This document shows, piece after piece, positions 63,754 through 64,000 of a stretch of DNA of 64,000 bases. A program made the position numbers and the translations under genes. The notes below the pieces were generated by a model that was not told the DNA's origin, did no database searches, and saw only the letters and a program-made list of their open reading frames with translations. Each line of letters starts with the position of its first letter. Within the stretch, counting starts at the first letter, position 1. The DNA comes from Blastocatellia bacterium UBA7656. Lineage in GTDB: Bacteria; Acidobacteriota; Blastocatellia; UBA7656. The stretch spans positions 33,018 through 97,017 of the forward strand of contig DLHY01000101.1 of NCBI GenBank assembly GCA_002483445.1. Direction: 5' to 3'.

Positions 63754-63953
63754 GAGGCTTCCCGCCTTCGAAGGGCTATGCGCATCCCGCGCACAACTAC
63801 AACCAGAGGGTCTCCGAACGGGACAGCCTGAACGACCGATGTCTCTTCGCCCGGAGTCAGTCCAAGATCGAGCAATCGGCGGCATTCTTCTTCCGGCCCT
63901 TCGAGCCGTTCTATCCTGTACCGCCTGTTTTTCAACGCTTCAACCAAACTCAT
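63735..63953 (-). CDS. feoA: Ferrous iron transport protein FeoA
   Basis: This 72-residue SH3-like FeoA has the typical LLDLGLTPGEETSVVQAVPFGDPLVVVVRGMRIALRR. It regulates FeoB and is essential for Fe(II) uptake. It overlaps feoB by 19 bases, an arrangement that couples translation. A Fur-type operator lies 28-42 bases upstream. Confidence 0.94.
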   Translation of the reverse strand: MSLVEALKNRRYRIERLEGPEEECRRLLDLGLTPGEETSVVQAVPFGDPLVVVVRGMRIALRRREASWIKIH

Positions 63954-63980
63954 AATTGCACCTGCCGAAAAGACCCCAAA

Positions 63981-63995
63981 TGAAAATGAATTTCA
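63981..63995. promoter_or_regulatory. Fur-box candidate upstream of feoAB
   Basis: TGAAAATGAATTTCA matches the 7-1-7 Fur consensus TGATAATNATTATCA at 12 of the 14 defined positions. It lies 28 bases before the feoA start, in the position expected for iron-dependent repression. Confidence 0.7.
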
Positions 63996-64000
63996 ATTTA

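Noticed and set aside
63754..63885. N-terminal extension of FeoB
   Set aside because: It is the out-of-frame reading of feoA and contains Cys/Arg/Ser-rich nonsense. GTG at 63753 fits the family start.

Overview
The window looks like chromosome of an Acidobacteriota member, most likely of Blastocatellia type (inference). It carries a TonB-dependent receptor with an N-terminal carboxypeptidase-regulatory domain, a secreted Tricorn-type protease, a DUF5117/5118 metalloprotease, a CadC-like winged-helix/TPR sensor, and HYR and 'LDTR…GYY' surface modules. Most of it is moderately GC-rich. The first 6.7 kb, and parts of the surface-polysaccharide region, are visibly AT-richer.

Layout. (1) 172-6692, minus strand: a higBA-type toxin-antitoxin pair, then an AT-rich two-gene operon made of a helix-hairpin-helix DNA methyltransferase followed by a very large Dna2-like Fe-S nuclease/SF1 helicase. 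This is the best candidate in the window for an under-described defence or restriction-like system. (2) 6775-24427: a peptide and D-amino-acid scavenging neighbourhood. The minus arm holds a beta-lactamase/VanX fusion, an RpiR regulator and a Tricorn protease. The plus arm holds a COG3375-type GNAT, a Tat-exported M19 dipeptidase, an S9 peptidase, a TonB receptor, a D-aminoacylase-like amidohydrolase and a small phosphatase-like protein. (3) 24515-30352, minus: metalloprotease, methyltransferase, ArsN2-like acetyltransferase, CadC-like sensor. (4) 30581-38931: two paralogous exported cupins flanking a small Cys-containing protein, polyphosphate:AMP phosphotransferase, a decayed transposase next to an ankyrin-repeat pseudogene, a YihY/BrkB membrane protein, a sarcosine-oxidase-like flavoenzyme, a bicupin and a Ysc84/SYLF protein. 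(5) 39113-42101, minus: a polyamine operon of speA and a deoxyhypusine-synthase-like gene whose expected catalytic lysine appears to be arginine. (6) tRNA-Arg(ACG), then a surface region (42576-60888): an ABC-2 polysaccharide-export permease without its ATPase, an 87-bp MITE-like element, HYR and beta-helix surface proteins, three methyltransferases, a sulfotransferase, a YfhO-like membrane protein, a triple-module exoprotein and a GT2-GT4 glycosyltransferase. (7) 60939-64000, minus: a DUF2071 protein and feoAB with a good Fur-box match upstream.

Non-coding structure is unusually legible. It includes a near-consensus sigma70 promoter that gives an almost leaderless mRNA, a tRNA promoter, several terminator hairpins, and long inverted repeats built from simple motifs. 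A double-hairpin dispersed repeat occurs twice, with compensatory base changes in both stems. No CRISPR array and no rRNA were seen.
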